Source: Leptasterias polaris (taxonomy: Eukaryota; Echinodermata; Asteroidea; Forcipulatida; Asteriidae). Taken from it: DNA of 64,000 nt. Shown here piece by piece: positions 22,301 through 37,300 of the stretch (position 1 is the stretch's first letter; each line of letters opens with the position of its first letter). Where the stretch lies: contig JAZGTN010000015.1 in assembly GCA_037783415.1 (NCBI GenBank), positions 1,798,001 to 1,862,000 on the forward strand. The letters run 5' to 3'. Under the pieces are notes generated by a model. That model made no database searches, was not told where the DNA came from, and saw only the letters and a program-made list of their open reading frames with translations. A program made the translations under genes and the position numbers.

Positions 22301-25300
22301 CTGTTACAGATGGGATTCCTCCTCCCCCATTGTTATTTTATTTCCATTGGTTATTGGTTCACCTGCAGAATGTCTGTGGTATTAGGCCCACATGCATGGA
22401 AATGTTTTGATTTGATCAAGAAATCATCGATCTTTATTGTTTGTGTTTCGAGCATATCGGAGTGTTTCTCCATAGATGAATGTTTTGAATGCATGCGGGG
22501 GTTGTGATGATGTCTTGTGTAGGTATTGGTTATAGGTTTCAGTGGGTTTGGTATAGACTTGTGTCAAGAATACCCGTTTCTCTTAACCTTGTGCTTCTCG
22601 AAGAATGGCACATTAGACTTGTCTCGGTCCACCCAATCTCGTCACAATACCCTGGCGCCGCCCCTGATCTTAGTCATAACATGCACTTTAATCTTCCCTC
22701 TATAAAACCCCAAATGGTTCAGTTTCTATTACATTGGATTTTCTTTTCAAAGGCTTGCTTAGTTTGGTCATGGACGGTCTGCCAATCCCTACTCTCTGAG
22801 TTCTTTACACCCACGTTCTGGTCGCGGAACACTGGTTATAAAAGTTCCCTTTGACATTCGATCACTGAAACGTGAGCTGATTTGCGATCACCATGCGTCT
22901 CTTTTCAAAGTGCAAGGCCAGTCAAGAATAGTCCAATGGTGCGTAGTTGTTTACACCATTGAGAACTCTATAGAGTTGTAACTTGAAAATTTAGACAAAC
23001 GTTTTGCTTTGTCATGCTTGGAGAAAACGCAAGAGAAAAAAAGCAACCTACTGTGACAATGAATACAACAAGACCAAAGTTATTATGATTTTTGTTGTTA
23101 AAAGATTCAGTCTTTGCACGCGATGGTTGGGAACATGGGTGCAAGTGCGTGGTGGAAACGTTCTTGATGTTTCCAAACTGGGCGGGGTCGAGGTTGGGTT
23201 TAATCGACGCCATTGTTTTTGCTCAGCAATGAAATGTTCAGTCACTTTGGCAAAGTGATCTGTGAGGGCAATTGGTCGCAAATTGTCTATGTTGGCGGGT
23301 GAAGTTTTGGGCACAGGGACGACAATTGCTCCCTTCCATTGTGCTGGGACGATGAGCTGTGCGAACGAGGCGTTGATTATAATATAATCAACGACTCATA
23401 TTATGAGTCAATGGTTTAGATAGCTCATATGAAAACTGTCGTATAAATCTAGCCGAAATATTATCGGGGCCACTCGCCTTTCTGTAGCTTATTCCATTAA
23501 GTTGTGCGAGGACTTGCACATGGTAAAAATCCATACCTTGTTGCAGAACTGCTTGCAATGGTTTATTGTATAATACATAATGACATGAATATAATTAGCA
23601 AATCTTGAGACCACCATATCTCGAACGGTTTAAGTCCGATCAACTGTTTTCGATTGTGTACTTGTGGGATACTGTAGATGTGTTTGTTAGGCTAAACGTT
23701 GTGCGACGTCATCATGACGTCACCAGTGCCCAACGTAAAGTCAATACATTTCGCTCACCACAATTCTTGTTTTATGGCCCGTGTGGTAAAAAAAACACCT
23801 CCATAAGACTGTGTGGCGCGGTATGCTACTTTATGTGTTCTCTTATGTTATAATGTAAGGAATTATGAAGTCACCACCTGTAATAGAGCACCCTCTATCA
23901 ATCGTCTATTTTTCAAGTGTCAAACAAAATAAGTTTAATTTTGAAATCTACAGAATATGCTTGATCGAGTCAGAAGTTGTTTCCCATCCCATCTTGGAAT
24001 ACTGTGAGCTACGGTACTCATGTTTCAAGCTCGAAAACATGTTGCATCAATTTTTGATTTCACGTACTAACACAAAACGTTTTACTTTATTGCTTATTAA
24101 TTTAGGACGAAAAGCAGTCATAAGTACCATATATATGAAGTTCAAAGCAACAAGTCTCCACTGTTAGAAAACTAGTGACGTTTTGAAGGAAAGCGGGATT
24201 TTATAAAAGCCTTCAACATTAAATGCCGTTTTCTACAATTATTACTTTTTACTGTCTACGTGTGTGTCAGTTCGTGAAATCGGTGGATGACGATTTGATA
24301 GCTTCACAGTTACCTTGACAAAGTGTCTCGACTTATCGCATGGCTGCTTGCAATGGTTTATTGTCTGACACAATGTACGTACTAAATTAAACTTCGGAGT
24401 CTAGACACTATTGTGTACAGTTAACCAGTAAATTGTACATTTGATAGCTTCACAGTTTCAATGTGTCTAGAAAGCAAACATGCATGAGTTGTCGACTTTT
24501 TTTTTGAAAATTAAAAAACTTTCAATATAAATCTGCTTACGCATTTTAGTAACATAACAGTGCCCCATCGATACCCGAACACCTAGTGTTGCAGTGGTTT
24601 TCAAGAAATAACAACGAATTTATCGTTCTTAGTTTGTGAGTTCCAAAAACTCAAAATTTGATTAAAAAATTAATATCATTAATTTACCCGATAAATCATT
24701 GGATGACGTCATTATGTTGTCAAAACTTCTGTTTCATCTATTTATCAGGTGTAACACTGTTGCCAAGTTTCATGACCGTACGAGCTTGGGAAGGATGTCA
24801 AAGTCTGCGGACAACGATTTGTGTGTATTTTTGAGATGGAACAAACTCAAAAATTCACTAGAGATTTAGTGTTTGTGAGAACAAACACTAGGTGTTCGGG
24901 TTTCGATGGGGCACTGTTATGTTACTAAAATGCGTAAGCAGATTTATATTGAAAGTTTTTAATTTTCAAAAAAAAGTCGTTTGCAAACCTATTACTTGTA
25001 TACTTTTAGTGTACACGGGGGAAAGTGATATCGTTGCTGTATGCGTCTCCATAAAGTAGTTTAGATACACATGTATAACAATTTTCATGTAAATAGTCAC
25101 AAACTTAACATGCTTAACTGATAAATTAAAAGACTATCACTAACAATTCAAAAATAAATGTTATCAAACTACGCATGCTTGCTACCTTATGTGTGAAGCA
25201 ACATCATTTGTCATGATTATGAAAAGGGCATAAGAACCTACTGTTTACACGATGTGCAATTTATGTTGAATTTATTTTGCTAGTCACATTGTATTTCTTT

Positions 25301-28300
25301 GAAGTATTCAACAGGATCTAAAAGTTAGATTCGCGTAAAAACCGTTGTTGATCAGAGTCAAATTTATGTTGACCCTTTTCCGATTGCATTTTCTCAGTTA
25401 TCAAAAGTTATTCAAAATCACCAAAACAGTTCAGCAAAATACACTCGTTCAGTTGATATTTACCACCAAGCCAACAAAAGGCTAACACGAAGGTTATGCA
25501 ATGAGCTATTCATTGGACCACCGTCGAACATCGTTCCGAAGGATGGTTGCATTTATCGACGAGTGCAGTAACAAAGGACCATTAACTTGGTATAGCGCCA
25601 CCATGGATAACGTATCACACACAGCAATGCAGTCTTCGTGGACTTTGCACCTAAGATCAATGGCGCAGTGTGTGTACCGTTTAGGCCCTACATGTACATG
25701 CAAGATTACGCGTGGTTAATGGAGCAGAATGACCAGCCCTGCGGGCTAATACTAACGTAATGTTCAACTTACATTTTCAGCGGGAAGTCAAGAACAACCG
25801 GGATAACTCTTTGTGTAGCATTTGTTGAGTTTTAAAAGACCTGTCCGATGATGTATTGATTGAAGCAATCCATTCAGTAATGATTAAGTTATGATTTTTT
25901 GAAATATTAAATTTTGATTTACTGTATTTCAACACCTGATGACGTAATCATGACGTCACAACAACTTGATGGAGGTTTCATCAAGGTTCTAACATGGTGT
26001 AAATTTGAGGTTGATCGGATAAACAGAAGTGAAGAATTTGGGCAGGAAATGTTTGTTGGTTAAGAATTGCAGAAAGGCAAACTTTGACCTTCCGTTACGA
26101 CCGGAAGTAAAGGTCATGTGAATTTGGCGTTAACTTTTCAAATGTTGCCCGTGTCTTGATCTATCATAATGTTTAAATATGAATACTATAGCTTTCCTAT
26201 TCAGAAACATACAGGCATTGGCATGAGGGCACTTTTTTGACCTTAAATGGCTTGTAATTTGACACCCGATGACGTCATCATGACGTCATTGCTCACACGT
26301 CTTCTGCTCTTTATGTTCTAATGTCACATTAAGTTTCAAGTTGATCAAAGGTTTGCAAGTATGTTTTTTTCTGCGGACAAACGACTATCAGAAGATTAAG
26401 CAAAACAAAGAAAAAAAAAAAAAAAAAACCGAACAAAAACAAGGAGTTGTTCGGTCTGTGGACCGAACACCTAACTAGAGATTTAGAGTTTGTAAAACAA
26501 ACTCTAGGTGTTCGGGTTCCCGCTGGGCTCAGTGCTGTTTTAATGCGTTAGCTATATCATTGAATCGCTGAAAACATTGTTGATAGCTTTTGAAATTTCA
26601 AGGAAAGTAAAGTGTAAATCTTCTTTAATTGTATGTTAGACGATGATGTCGTTAAAATAAGTCGAGCATAGTATGAGCTATTGGTTGCATTTTTTTAAAT
26701 AGCTTGCTTGATTTTTAGACATTAGTCTTCATACAGAACGGTTTGTTAAATTTATAATATTGAAAGAAAAGATACTTGTTTTAAATAATTATGCAAGATA
26801 AAGGCACGTCATGAAGACGGCAAGTTTAAGCCTCTCGTGAATTTTAACTAATAAAATATTTTTAACGAGTTAATAACTATTTCTACCTGTATGGTGCATC
26901 ATACTCAGTGTGTAGTTTGTTACGCACCTCAAAACAGTAATAACACCAAAGTTCAACTTAATGAAATAGCTCACACATTGACACAGCACTGACCCCAGCG
27001 ATACCCGAATACCTAGTGTTTGTTGTCACAAACACGTTAAGCCTAGTTTGGTTTATTTTGAAGCATTTTGAGCCTCTCGTGTATTTAAGGGCCCCTGCCC
27101 AAACCATCACTGTGTATACTGACCACAATCCACTGGTTTTCATCCAAAAGATGAAAAACCAAAATCAGAGATTACTCAGATGGAGTTTAAGTCTCCACGA
27201 GTTTGACATTGAAGTAGTTAATGTTAAGGGCAAAGATAACATGATTGCTGATGCCTTATCACGACGCATTTAAAACGATTATTTTCAAATTCCACTCTAA
27301 GTGAATTTAGATAAGTATTTTCTTACCAAGTTTGTAGTTATAATACAGTAATTTTGGGGGCTTGATAATTTATCAAATTAAAAATAAAATTTTGAAAGTT
27401 AAAAAATAAAATAAATAAATAAATACTTTCCTGCAAGGGGGGAAGACTGTTACAGATGGGATTCCTCCTCCCCCATTGTTATTTTATTTCCATTGGTTAT
27501 TGGTTCACCTGCAGAATGTCTGTGGTATTAGGCCCACATGCATGGAAATGTTTTGATTTGATCAAGAAATCATCGATCTTTATTGTTTGTGTTTCGAGCA
27601 TATCGGAGTGTTTCTCCATAGATGAATGTTTTGAATGCATGCGGGGGTTGTGATGATGTCTTGTGTAGGTATTGGTTATAGGTTTCAGTGGGTTTGGTAT
27701 AGACTTGTCAAGAATACCCGTTTCTCTTAACCTTGTGCTTCTCGAAGAATGGCACATTAGACTTGTCTCGGTCCACCCAATCTCGTCACAATACCCTGGC
27801 GCCGCCCCTGATCTTAGTCATAACATGCACTTTAATCTTCCCTCTATAAAACCCCAAATGGTTCAGTTTCTATTACATTGGATTTTCTTTTCAAAGGCTT
27901 GCTTAGTTTGGTCATGGACGGTCTGCCAATCCCTACTCTCTGAGTTCTTTACACCCACGTTCTGGTCGCGGAACACTGGTTATAAAAGTTCCCTTTGACA
28001 TTCGATCACTGAAACGTGAGCTGATTTGCGATCACCATGCGTCTCTTTTCAAAGTGCAAGGCCAGTCAAGAATAGTCCAATGGTGCGTAGTTGTTTACAC
28101 CATTGAGAACTCTATAGAGTTGTAACTTGAAAATTTAGACAAACGTTTTGCTTTGTCATGCTTGGAGAAAACGCAAGAGAAAAAAAGCAACCTACTGTGA
28201 CAATGAATACAACAAGACCAAAGTTATTATGATTTTTGTTGTTAAAAGATTCAGTCTTTGCACGCGATGGTTGGGAACATGGGTGCAAGTGCGTGGTGGA

Positions 28301-31300
28301 AACGTTCTTGATGTTTCCAAACTGGGCGGGGTCGAGGTTGGGTTTAATCGACGCCATTGTTTTTGCTCAGCAATGAAATGTTCAGTCACTTTGGCAAAGT
28401 GATCTGTGAGGGCAATTGGTCGCAAATTGTCTATGTTGGCGGGTGAAGTTTTGGGCACAGGGACGACAATTGCTCCCTTCCATTGTGCTGGGACGATGAG
28501 CTGTGCGAACGAGGCGTTGATTATAATATAATCAACGACTCATATTATGAGTCAATGGTTTAGATAGCTCATATGAAAACTGTCGTATAAATCTAGCCGA
28601 AATATTATCGGGGCCACTCGCCTTTCTGTAGCTTATTCCATTAAGTTGTGCGAGGACTTGCACATGGTAAAAATCCATACCTTGTTGCAGAACTGCTTGC
28701 AATGGTTTATTGTATAATACATAATGACATGAATATAATTAGCAAATCTTGAGACCACCATATCTCGAACGGTTTAAGTCCGATCAACTGTTTTCGATTG
28801 TGTACTTGTGGGATACTGTAGATGTGTTTGTTAGGCTAAACGTTGTGCGACGTCATCATGACGTCACCAGTGCCCAACGTAAAGTCAATACATTTCGCTC
28901 ACCACAATTCTTGTTTTATGGCCCGTGTGGTAAAAAAAACACCTCCATAAGACTGTGTGGCGCGGTATGCTACTTTATGTGTTCTCTTATGTTATAATGT
29001 AAGGAATTATGAAGTCACCACCTGTAATAGAGCACCCTCTATCAATCGTCTATTTTTCAAGTGTCAAACAAAATAAGTTTAATTTTGAAATCTACAGAAT
29101 ATGCTTGATCGAGTCAGAAGTTGTTTCCCATCCCATCTTGGAATACTGTGAGCTACGGTACTCATGTTTCAAGCTCGAAAACATGTTGCATCAATTTTTG
29201 ATTTCACGTACTAACACAAAACGTTTTACTTTATTGCTTATTAATTTAGGACGAAAAGCAGTCATAAGTACCATATATATGAAGTTCAAAGCAACAAGTC
29301 TCCACTGTTAGAAAACTAGTGACGTTTTGAAGGAAAGCGGGATTTTATAAAAGCCTTCAACATTAAATGCCGTTTTCTACAATTATTACTTTTTACTGTC
29401 TACGTGTGTGTCAGTTCGTGAAATCGGTGGATGACGATTTGATAGCTTCACAGTTACCTTGACAAAGTGTCTCGACTTATCGCATGGCTGCTTGCAATGG
29501 TTTATTGTCTGACACAATGTACGTACTAAATTAAACTTCGGAGTCTAGACACTATTGTGTACAGTTAACCAGTAAATTGTACATTTGATAGCTTCACAGT
29601 TTCAATGTGTCTAGAAAGCAAACATGCATGAGTTGTCGACTTTTTTTTTGAAAATTAAAAAACTTTCAATATAAATCTGCTTACGCATTTTAGTAACATA
29701 ACAGTGCCCCATCGATACCCGAACACCTAGTGTTGCAGTGGTTTTCAAGAAATAACAACGAATTTATCGTTCTTAGTTTGTGAGTTCCAAAAACTCAAAA
29801 TTTGATTAAAAAATTAATATCATTAATTTACCCGATAAATCATTGGATGACGTCATTATGTTGTCAAAACTTCTGTTTCATCTATTTATCAGGTGTAACA
29901 CTGTTGCCAAGTTTCATGACCGTACGAGCTTGGGAAGGATGTCAAAGTCTGCGGACAACGATTTGTGTGTATTTTTGAGATGGAACAAACTCAAAAATTC
30001 ACTAGAGATTTAGAGTTTGTAAAACAAACTCTAGGTGTTCGGGTTCTCGCTGGGCTCAGTGCTGTTTTAATGCGTTAGCTATAACATTGAATCGCTGAAA
30101 ACATTGTTGATAGCTTTTGAAATTTCAAACTTGATTTGTTCCAATGTATAAAGCAATAAGTATTCAATACCCTTTGTTTTCAAGAAATAACAACAAATTT
30201 ATCGTTCTTAGTTTGCGAGTTCTGCATGGTTGTTAAACCAAAAACTCAAAATTTGATTAAATTAATTACATTTAATTAACCAATAATTCATTGGGTGACG
30301 TCATTATGTTGTCGAAATTTATGTCTTATCTAATCATCAGGTGTAATATTGTTGCCAAGTTTCATGACCGTGCGAATTTGGGAAAGATGTCAAAGTCTGC
30401 GGACAACGATGCGTGTATTTTTGAGGTGGGCGAACAAACTCAAAAATCCACTAGAGATTTAGAGTTTGTAAAACAAACTCTAGGTGTTCGGGTTCTCGCT
30501 GGGCTCAGTGCTGTTTTAATGCGTTAGCTATATCATTGAATCGCTGAAAACATTGTTGATAGCTTGTAAATTTTAAAGAAAGTAAAGTGTAAATCTTCTT
30601 ACACAGGAAATAAAAGCTACTCAAGATATGAAATTTTATAAATAACAAACTTTTGTTTAGCCAGATTTGAAAACTGATGACATCATTATGAAGTTACAAA
30701 TGTTTTTTATCGAGACATAGATATTTAAATATGTGCCAAGTGAAAAACAAAGATTAACTTACAATAAAAAATCAGCAAAAGAGTACATTATTTAAATTAT
30801 TTGAAAGGGCAAAAGGTCCATTGTCATTTCATAGTCATACAGCAGAGGAACATTTCCCCCTTCCCCTTCATCTTGGCAGCAGATGTTGAAACGATCCTTT
30901 GAATGACCCACACGTTCAACTATTATGTATGCCATTCACTGAAGTTTATTTATTTGTCAATGGATATCGATTCTTTTTTGATTAAAAAACCACATTAGAT
31001 GACATTCATGTTGACATTATTAAGTTACAATTCTGAAACTTTTTACAGTGAGTTGGATACTCATTAAGTATCGGTGCAGGAATCATTAATTGTTCAAAAC
31101 ATATGCACTGATGAAGATGTCATTAAAATTAGTCAAGTATTATGAGCTATCGGTTGCATGTTTTAAATTAGCTTGTTTGATTTTTAGACATTGATTTTCC
31201 TACAGAACGGTTTGTTAAATTTAGAATATTAAAATGAAAGACACCTTTTTAGGATAATTATGCAAGACAAAGGCAAAGCATGAGAACGGCAAGTCTAAGC

Positions 31301-34300
31301 ATCTCGTGAATTTATACTAATAACATAATGAGTTAAGTACTATTTTTAGGAAAACCTCCATCGAAGGGTCTTTAAATATATGCATGTCATAATACAAAGT
31401 TGACGAAAAACATTTATTAGTCGAACCATTCTCTGACTATAGTGACACAGCCAACAACCATACCAATCCCCCATTGCCTATTTCTACCTCTGCGACGATC
31501 ATACTAAATGCTTCTTAGTTTTAAAAACATCTCACCAACGTCACAACTTGATGATACAGGATAAACTTTATAACATAATTGTGCATTAAATAAAAGACTC
31601 GTTTTGAAAAGCAATGATGTTCATACGAAACGTACCGTTTCTAGTCACCGTGCAGCGACGATAAAGACTACCGTGTGTGAGGGTCTGAAACACCCTACAC
31701 AAACCGATGACGCGTCCCTTCTTCTCGGTGTGTGATCAAAACACAAACAATGTCCGTCTTTTTCTGCTTGCATTTTCTTACATAATTAAAAGTCATACGA
31801 ATCACTGAGGTAGGTGGCCATCTCTGCGAAACTTCGTCTTTAATTCCATTTGATCATTAATCCATGAGAAGGGCGAAAAGGGGAACAATTAGACGCCGAA
31901 TCTGAGTGGAATTCAGATCTGTAATGTTACTATTGTTAGTACGCCATTGATAAGATTGCTCTACGTTGTAAATGCGTTGACCGGTGGCATGTCAAAACAT
32001 GAATGAAACTCATGCCACAACACATAGACTTCAGCGAAGGCGCTCACGGCAAACAATACGCGGTTGCGGTTACTTTCGTCTGATTTCGTGCCGATTGTTA
32101 ATCGCCTCCCATAACAAGCGTTTTGACTGGCAAACTACCCACCGTTGCGCAATGCAATCAGTCGCGAGGAGGTATGCCATGCTGCGTTAGGCAATTGATT
32201 AAGATTTAAACGTTTTAAAAGGCCAAATTCTCTCAGAAATCTTGGTCTAACTTGATTCGTTCCAAAGTATGAAACGAAAAGTATTCAATACCCTTTCTTT
32301 TCAAGAAATAACAACGATTTTATCGTTCTTATTTTGTGAGTTCTGGTTGTTAAACCAAAAACTCAAAATTTGATTAAATAAATTACATTTAATTACCCAA
32401 TAACTCATTGGGTGACGTCATTATGTTGTCAAAATTTATGTTTTATCTAATCATCAGGTGTAATATTGTTGCCAAGGTTTATGACCGTGCGAGTTTGGGA
32501 AATATGTCAAAGTCTGCGGACAACGATGCGTGTATTTTTGAGGGGGGCGAACAAACTCAAAAATCCACTAGAGATTTAGAGTTTGTAAAACAAACTCTAG
32601 GTGTTCGGGTTCTCCCTGGGCTCAGTGCTGTTTTAATGCGTTAGCTATATCATTGAATCGCTGAAAACATTGTTGATAGCTTTTGAAATTTCAAGGAAAG
32701 TAAAGTGTAAATCTTCTTTGATTGTACGTTAGTTTACACAGGAAATTAATGCACCTCACAATATGAGTTTTAAAAATAATAATCTTTTGTTAAAGCCAAA
32801 TTTGAAAACTGATGACGTCATTATGACGTTAGATAAGTTCTTATAGAGACATTGGTATTTAATTATGTGCTTTAAATTGTAAGTGAAAAACGTAGGTGAA
32901 CTTACTAAACGTATTGTCAGCAAAAGAGTACATTATATAATTTATTTGAAAGGGCAGAGGGTCAATATTGTCCTTTCATACAGAGCAGCATACATTTTTC
33001 GAATTTCCTTTCGTTTTGGTTGCATATCTTAAAACGAGCCTTTGAATTACTCACAAGTACAACTATCATGTATGCCACTCACAGAAGTTTATTTATTTTC
33101 CAATGGATATTGATTCTTTATAATAAATCCGACTATGCAAATCATGTTGACATTATTAAATTACAATTCTTAGAAGTTTTAACAGGTTTTCAAATACTGT
33201 GATTTGGCTTCTCATTATGTATCGGTGCATGATACTTTGATTGTTAAAACAAGTCGAGCATACAATGAGCTATTGGTTGCATTTAAAAAAATAGCTTGCT
33301 TGATATTTAGACATTAGTCTTTATACAGAACGGTTTGTTTAATTTATAATATTGAAATAAAAAACACATGTTTTTAATAATTATGCAAGATAAAGGCAAG
33401 TCATAAAGACGGCAAATTTAAGCCTCTCGTGAATTTTAACTAATAAAATAGTTTTAACGAGTTAATAACTATTTCTACCTGTATGGTGCATCATCATACA
33501 TTCAGCAAGAAATTAGGGAATTCAACACAGCAACGAGTATGATTTTTTTCACTGGAGAACATTCGGGTACTGATGTGTTGTATATTCTGAAGAAGAAAAA
33601 ACAATAAACAAAGTATGACTCAAAGCAAATTAAGTCAAGCTGAAACTGCTCAAATAAATAAAATTCAAGACTTACAACATTTCATGATTTTATAATAATA
33701 ATAATAATTTATTGAATTTATATTGCGCTCTCTCCAGGACCAACCTGTTCGAGGGCTCATAACAATACAACATATCAGAGTAAGGAAATTACGCCAAAAA
33801 AAATGAGTGGAAGGTGCACATCCTGTTTTTGATGTGAACAACTTATAAACGAAACCTTATTAGGGGAAACTTTATCGAAGGGTTTTCAAATAAGTATGTC
33901 GCTATACAAAGTTGACGGAAAACATTCATCAGTCTGACCATTTTCTGACTATAGTGACATAGCCAACATTCATACCAATCCCCCATTGCCCAACTCTATC
34001 TCTTCGACGTTCATATTAAACGTTCCTTAGTTTTAAAAACATTTCACCAACGGTCACCACTTGATGATACAGGATAAACTTTATAACGTAATTGTGCATC
34101 AAATAAAAGAATCATTTTGAAAAGCAATGATGTTCACACGGAAAACTTACCGAAGTTAGTCCCGTGTAGCAAGGTAAACACATGCCGTGACGAGGGTCTG
34201 AAACACCCATTACGATCCGATGACACATCCTTCCTTCTCGGTGTATGATCAAAACATATTACCATTGTTCGTCTTTTCCTGCTTGCATTTTCCCACATAA

Positions 34301-37300
34301 TTAAATATCATACGAATCACTGAAGCAGGTGGTCATCTCAGTGAAACTTCGTCTTCAATTCCATATTGATAATAAAGCCATGAGAAGGGCAAGTAGGGGA
34401 ACAATTAGACGTCGAATCTTAGCGGAAATCATGTTAATGCTAGTACGTAGTAGTAAGTACGCCATTGATAAGATTGCACTTGCGTTGTAAGTAAAACATG
34501 AATGGAAACTCTCGTTACGCCCACATGGCACTGATAGTAAACAACTATCGTTGTGCCACGTTGGTCTGTAACAAGTGCCTTGACTGGCTAGCTACCCACC
34601 GTTGCCAGTCGCGAGGGGGTATGTCATTCTGCGTTAGGCAATGGATTAAGATTAAAGGCCAATTTCTCTAATAGATCTATGAAAAACTTGATTTGTTCCA
34701 GTGTATAAAACAATAAGTATTCAGTACCCTTTGTTCGGGTATGGGGCACTGTTATGTTACTAAAATGCGTAAGCAGATTTATATTGAAAGTTTTTTAATT
34801 TTCAAAAAAAAGTCGTTTGCAAACCTATTACTTTTATACTTTTAGTGTACACGGGGGAAAGTGATATCGTTGCTGTATGAGTCTCCATAAAGTAGTTTAG
34901 ATACACATGTATAACAATTTTCATGTAAATAGTCACAAACTTAACATGCTTAACTGATAAATTAAAAGACTAACAATTCAAAAATTAATGTTATCAAACT
35001 ACGCATGCTTGCTACCTTATGTGTGAAGCAACATCATTTGTCATGATTATGAAAAGGGCATAAGAACCTACTGTTTACACGATGTGCAATTTATGTTGAA
35101 TTTATTTTGCTAGTCACATTGTAATTCTTTGAAGTATTCAACAGGATCTAATAGTTAGATTCGCATAAAAACCGTTGTTGATCAGAGTCAAAGTTATGTT
35201 GACCTTTTTCCGATTGCATTTTCTCAGTTATCAAAAGTTATTCAAATCAGTGAATCACCAAAACAGTTCAGCAAAATACACTCGCTCAGTTGATATTCAC
35301 CACCAAGCCAACAAATGGCTAACACGAAGGTTATGCAATGAGCTATTCATTGCACCACCGTCGAACATCGTAGATTTCCGAAGGATGGTTGCATTTATCG
35401 ACGAGTGCAGTAACAAAGGACCATTAACTTGGTATAGCGCCACCATCGATAACGTATCACGACACAGCCACCATGGATAACGTATCACGACACAGCAATG
35501 CAGTCTTCGTGGACTTTGCACCCAAGATCAATGGCGCAGTGTGTGTACTGTTTACATGTACATGCAAGATTACGCGTGGTCAATGGAGCAGAATGACCAG
35601 ACCTGCGGGCTAATACTAACGTAATGTTCAACTTACATTTTCAGCGGGAAGTCAAGAACAACCGGGATAACTCTTTGTGTAGCATTTGTTGAGTTTTAAA
35701 AGACCTGTCCGATGATGTATTGATTGAAGCAATCCATTCAGTAATGATTAAGTTATGATTTTTTGAAATATTAAATTTTGATTTACTGTATTTCAACACC
35801 TGATGACGTAATCATGACGTCACAACAACTTGATGGAGGTTTCATCAAGGTTCTAACATGGTGTAAATTTGAGGTTGATCGGATAAACAGAAGTGAATAA
35901 TTTGGGCAGGAAATGTTTTTTGGTTAAGAATTGCAGAAAGGCAAACTTTGACCTTCCGTTACGACCGGAAGTAAAGGTCATGTGAATTTGGCGTTAACTT
36001 TTCAAATGTTGCCCGTGTCTTGATCTATCATAATGTTTAAATATGAATATTATAGCTTTCCTATTCAGAAACATACAGGCATTGGCATGAGGGCACTTTT
36101 TTGACCTTAAATGGCTTGTAATTTGACACCCGATGACGTCAGCATGACGTCATTGCTCACACGTCTTCTGCTCTTTATGTTCTAATGTCACATTAAGTTT
36201 CAAGTTGATCAAAGGTTTGCAAGTATGTTTTTTTCTGCGGACAAACGACTATCAGAAGATTAAGCAAAACAAAGAGAAAAAAAAAAAAAAAAAAAACCGA
36301 ACAAAAACAAGGAGTTGTTCGGTCTGTGGACCGAACACCTAAAAAAAGAAAAAAAAAAAAAACCGAACAAAAACAAGGAGTTGTTCGGTCTGTTGACCGA
36401 ACACCTAACTAGAGATTTAGAGTTTGTAAAACAAACTCTATGTGTTCGGGTTCTCGCTGGGCTCAGTGCGGTTTTAATGCGTTAGCTATATCATTGAATC
36501 GCTGAAAACATTGTTGATAGCTTGTAAATTTTAAAGAAAGTAAAGTGTAAATCTTCTTACACAGGAAATAAAAGCTACCCAAGATATGAAATGTTATAAA
36601 TAACAAACTTTTGTTTAGCCAGATTTGAACTGATGACATCATTATGAAGTTACAAATGTTTTTATCGAGACATAGATATTTAAATATGTGCCAAGTGAAA
36701 AACAAAGATTAACTTACAAAAAAAAAATCAGCGAAAGAGTACATTATTTAAATTATTTGAAAGAGCAAAAGGTCCATTGTCATTTCATAGTCATACAGCA
36801 GAGGAACATTTTCCCCTTCCCCTTCATCTTGGCAGCAGATGTTGAAACAATCCTTTGAATGACCCACACGTTCAACTATTATATATGCCATTCACTGAAG
36901 TTTATTTATTTGTCAATGGATATCGATTCTTTTTTTATTAAAAAACCACATTAGATGATATTTATGTTGACATTATTAAGTTACAATTCTGAAACTTTTT
37001 ACAGTGAGTTGGATACTCATTAAGTATCGGTGCATGAATCATTAATTGTTCAAAACATATGCACTGATGAAGATGTCATTAAAATTAGTCAAGTATTATG
37101 AGCTATCGGTTGCATGTTTTAAATTAGCTTGTTTGATTTTTAGACATTGATTTTCCTACAGAACGGTTTGGTTAAATTTAGAATATTAAAATGAAAGACA
37201 CTTGTGCAAGACAAAGGCAAAGCATGAGGACGGCAAGTCTAAGCATCTCGTGAATTTATACTAATAACATAATGAGTAAAGTACTATTTTTAGGAAAACC

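Larger units (their letters stand above)
21360..24889 (+). repeat. array unit 3 (short Q2 + gypsy/LINE debris + R + P')
   Basis: About 3.5 kb. Q2 has an internal deletion after 21480. Foreign retroelement sequence occupies about 21905-23523 and joins R at 23524. An inverted copy of the start of module S (24492-24590) lies just before P', facing the true start of S at 24882-24980. The closing hairpin is the variant AGTGTTTGT-GAGA-ACAAACACT. Almost identical to unit 5. Confidence 0.78.
26506..30032 (+). repeat. array unit 5, duplicate of unit 3
   Basis: 26475-30011 repeats 21329-24867 at an offset of 5146, then 5144 after a 2-bp GT loss (unit 3 near 22563, unit 5 near 27708). I found almost no other change where I compared. 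The copies separate inside the closing hairpin, which here is the standard AGAGTTTGT form. Confidence 0.88.

Noticed and set aside
22489..22854. 121-codon + strand frame
   Set aside because: It lies across the probable gypsy LTR; no known domain.
31984..32190. Arg-rich 68-codon frame in unit 7
   Set aside because: The corresponding region in other units reads in different frames with stops; no evidence of coding.
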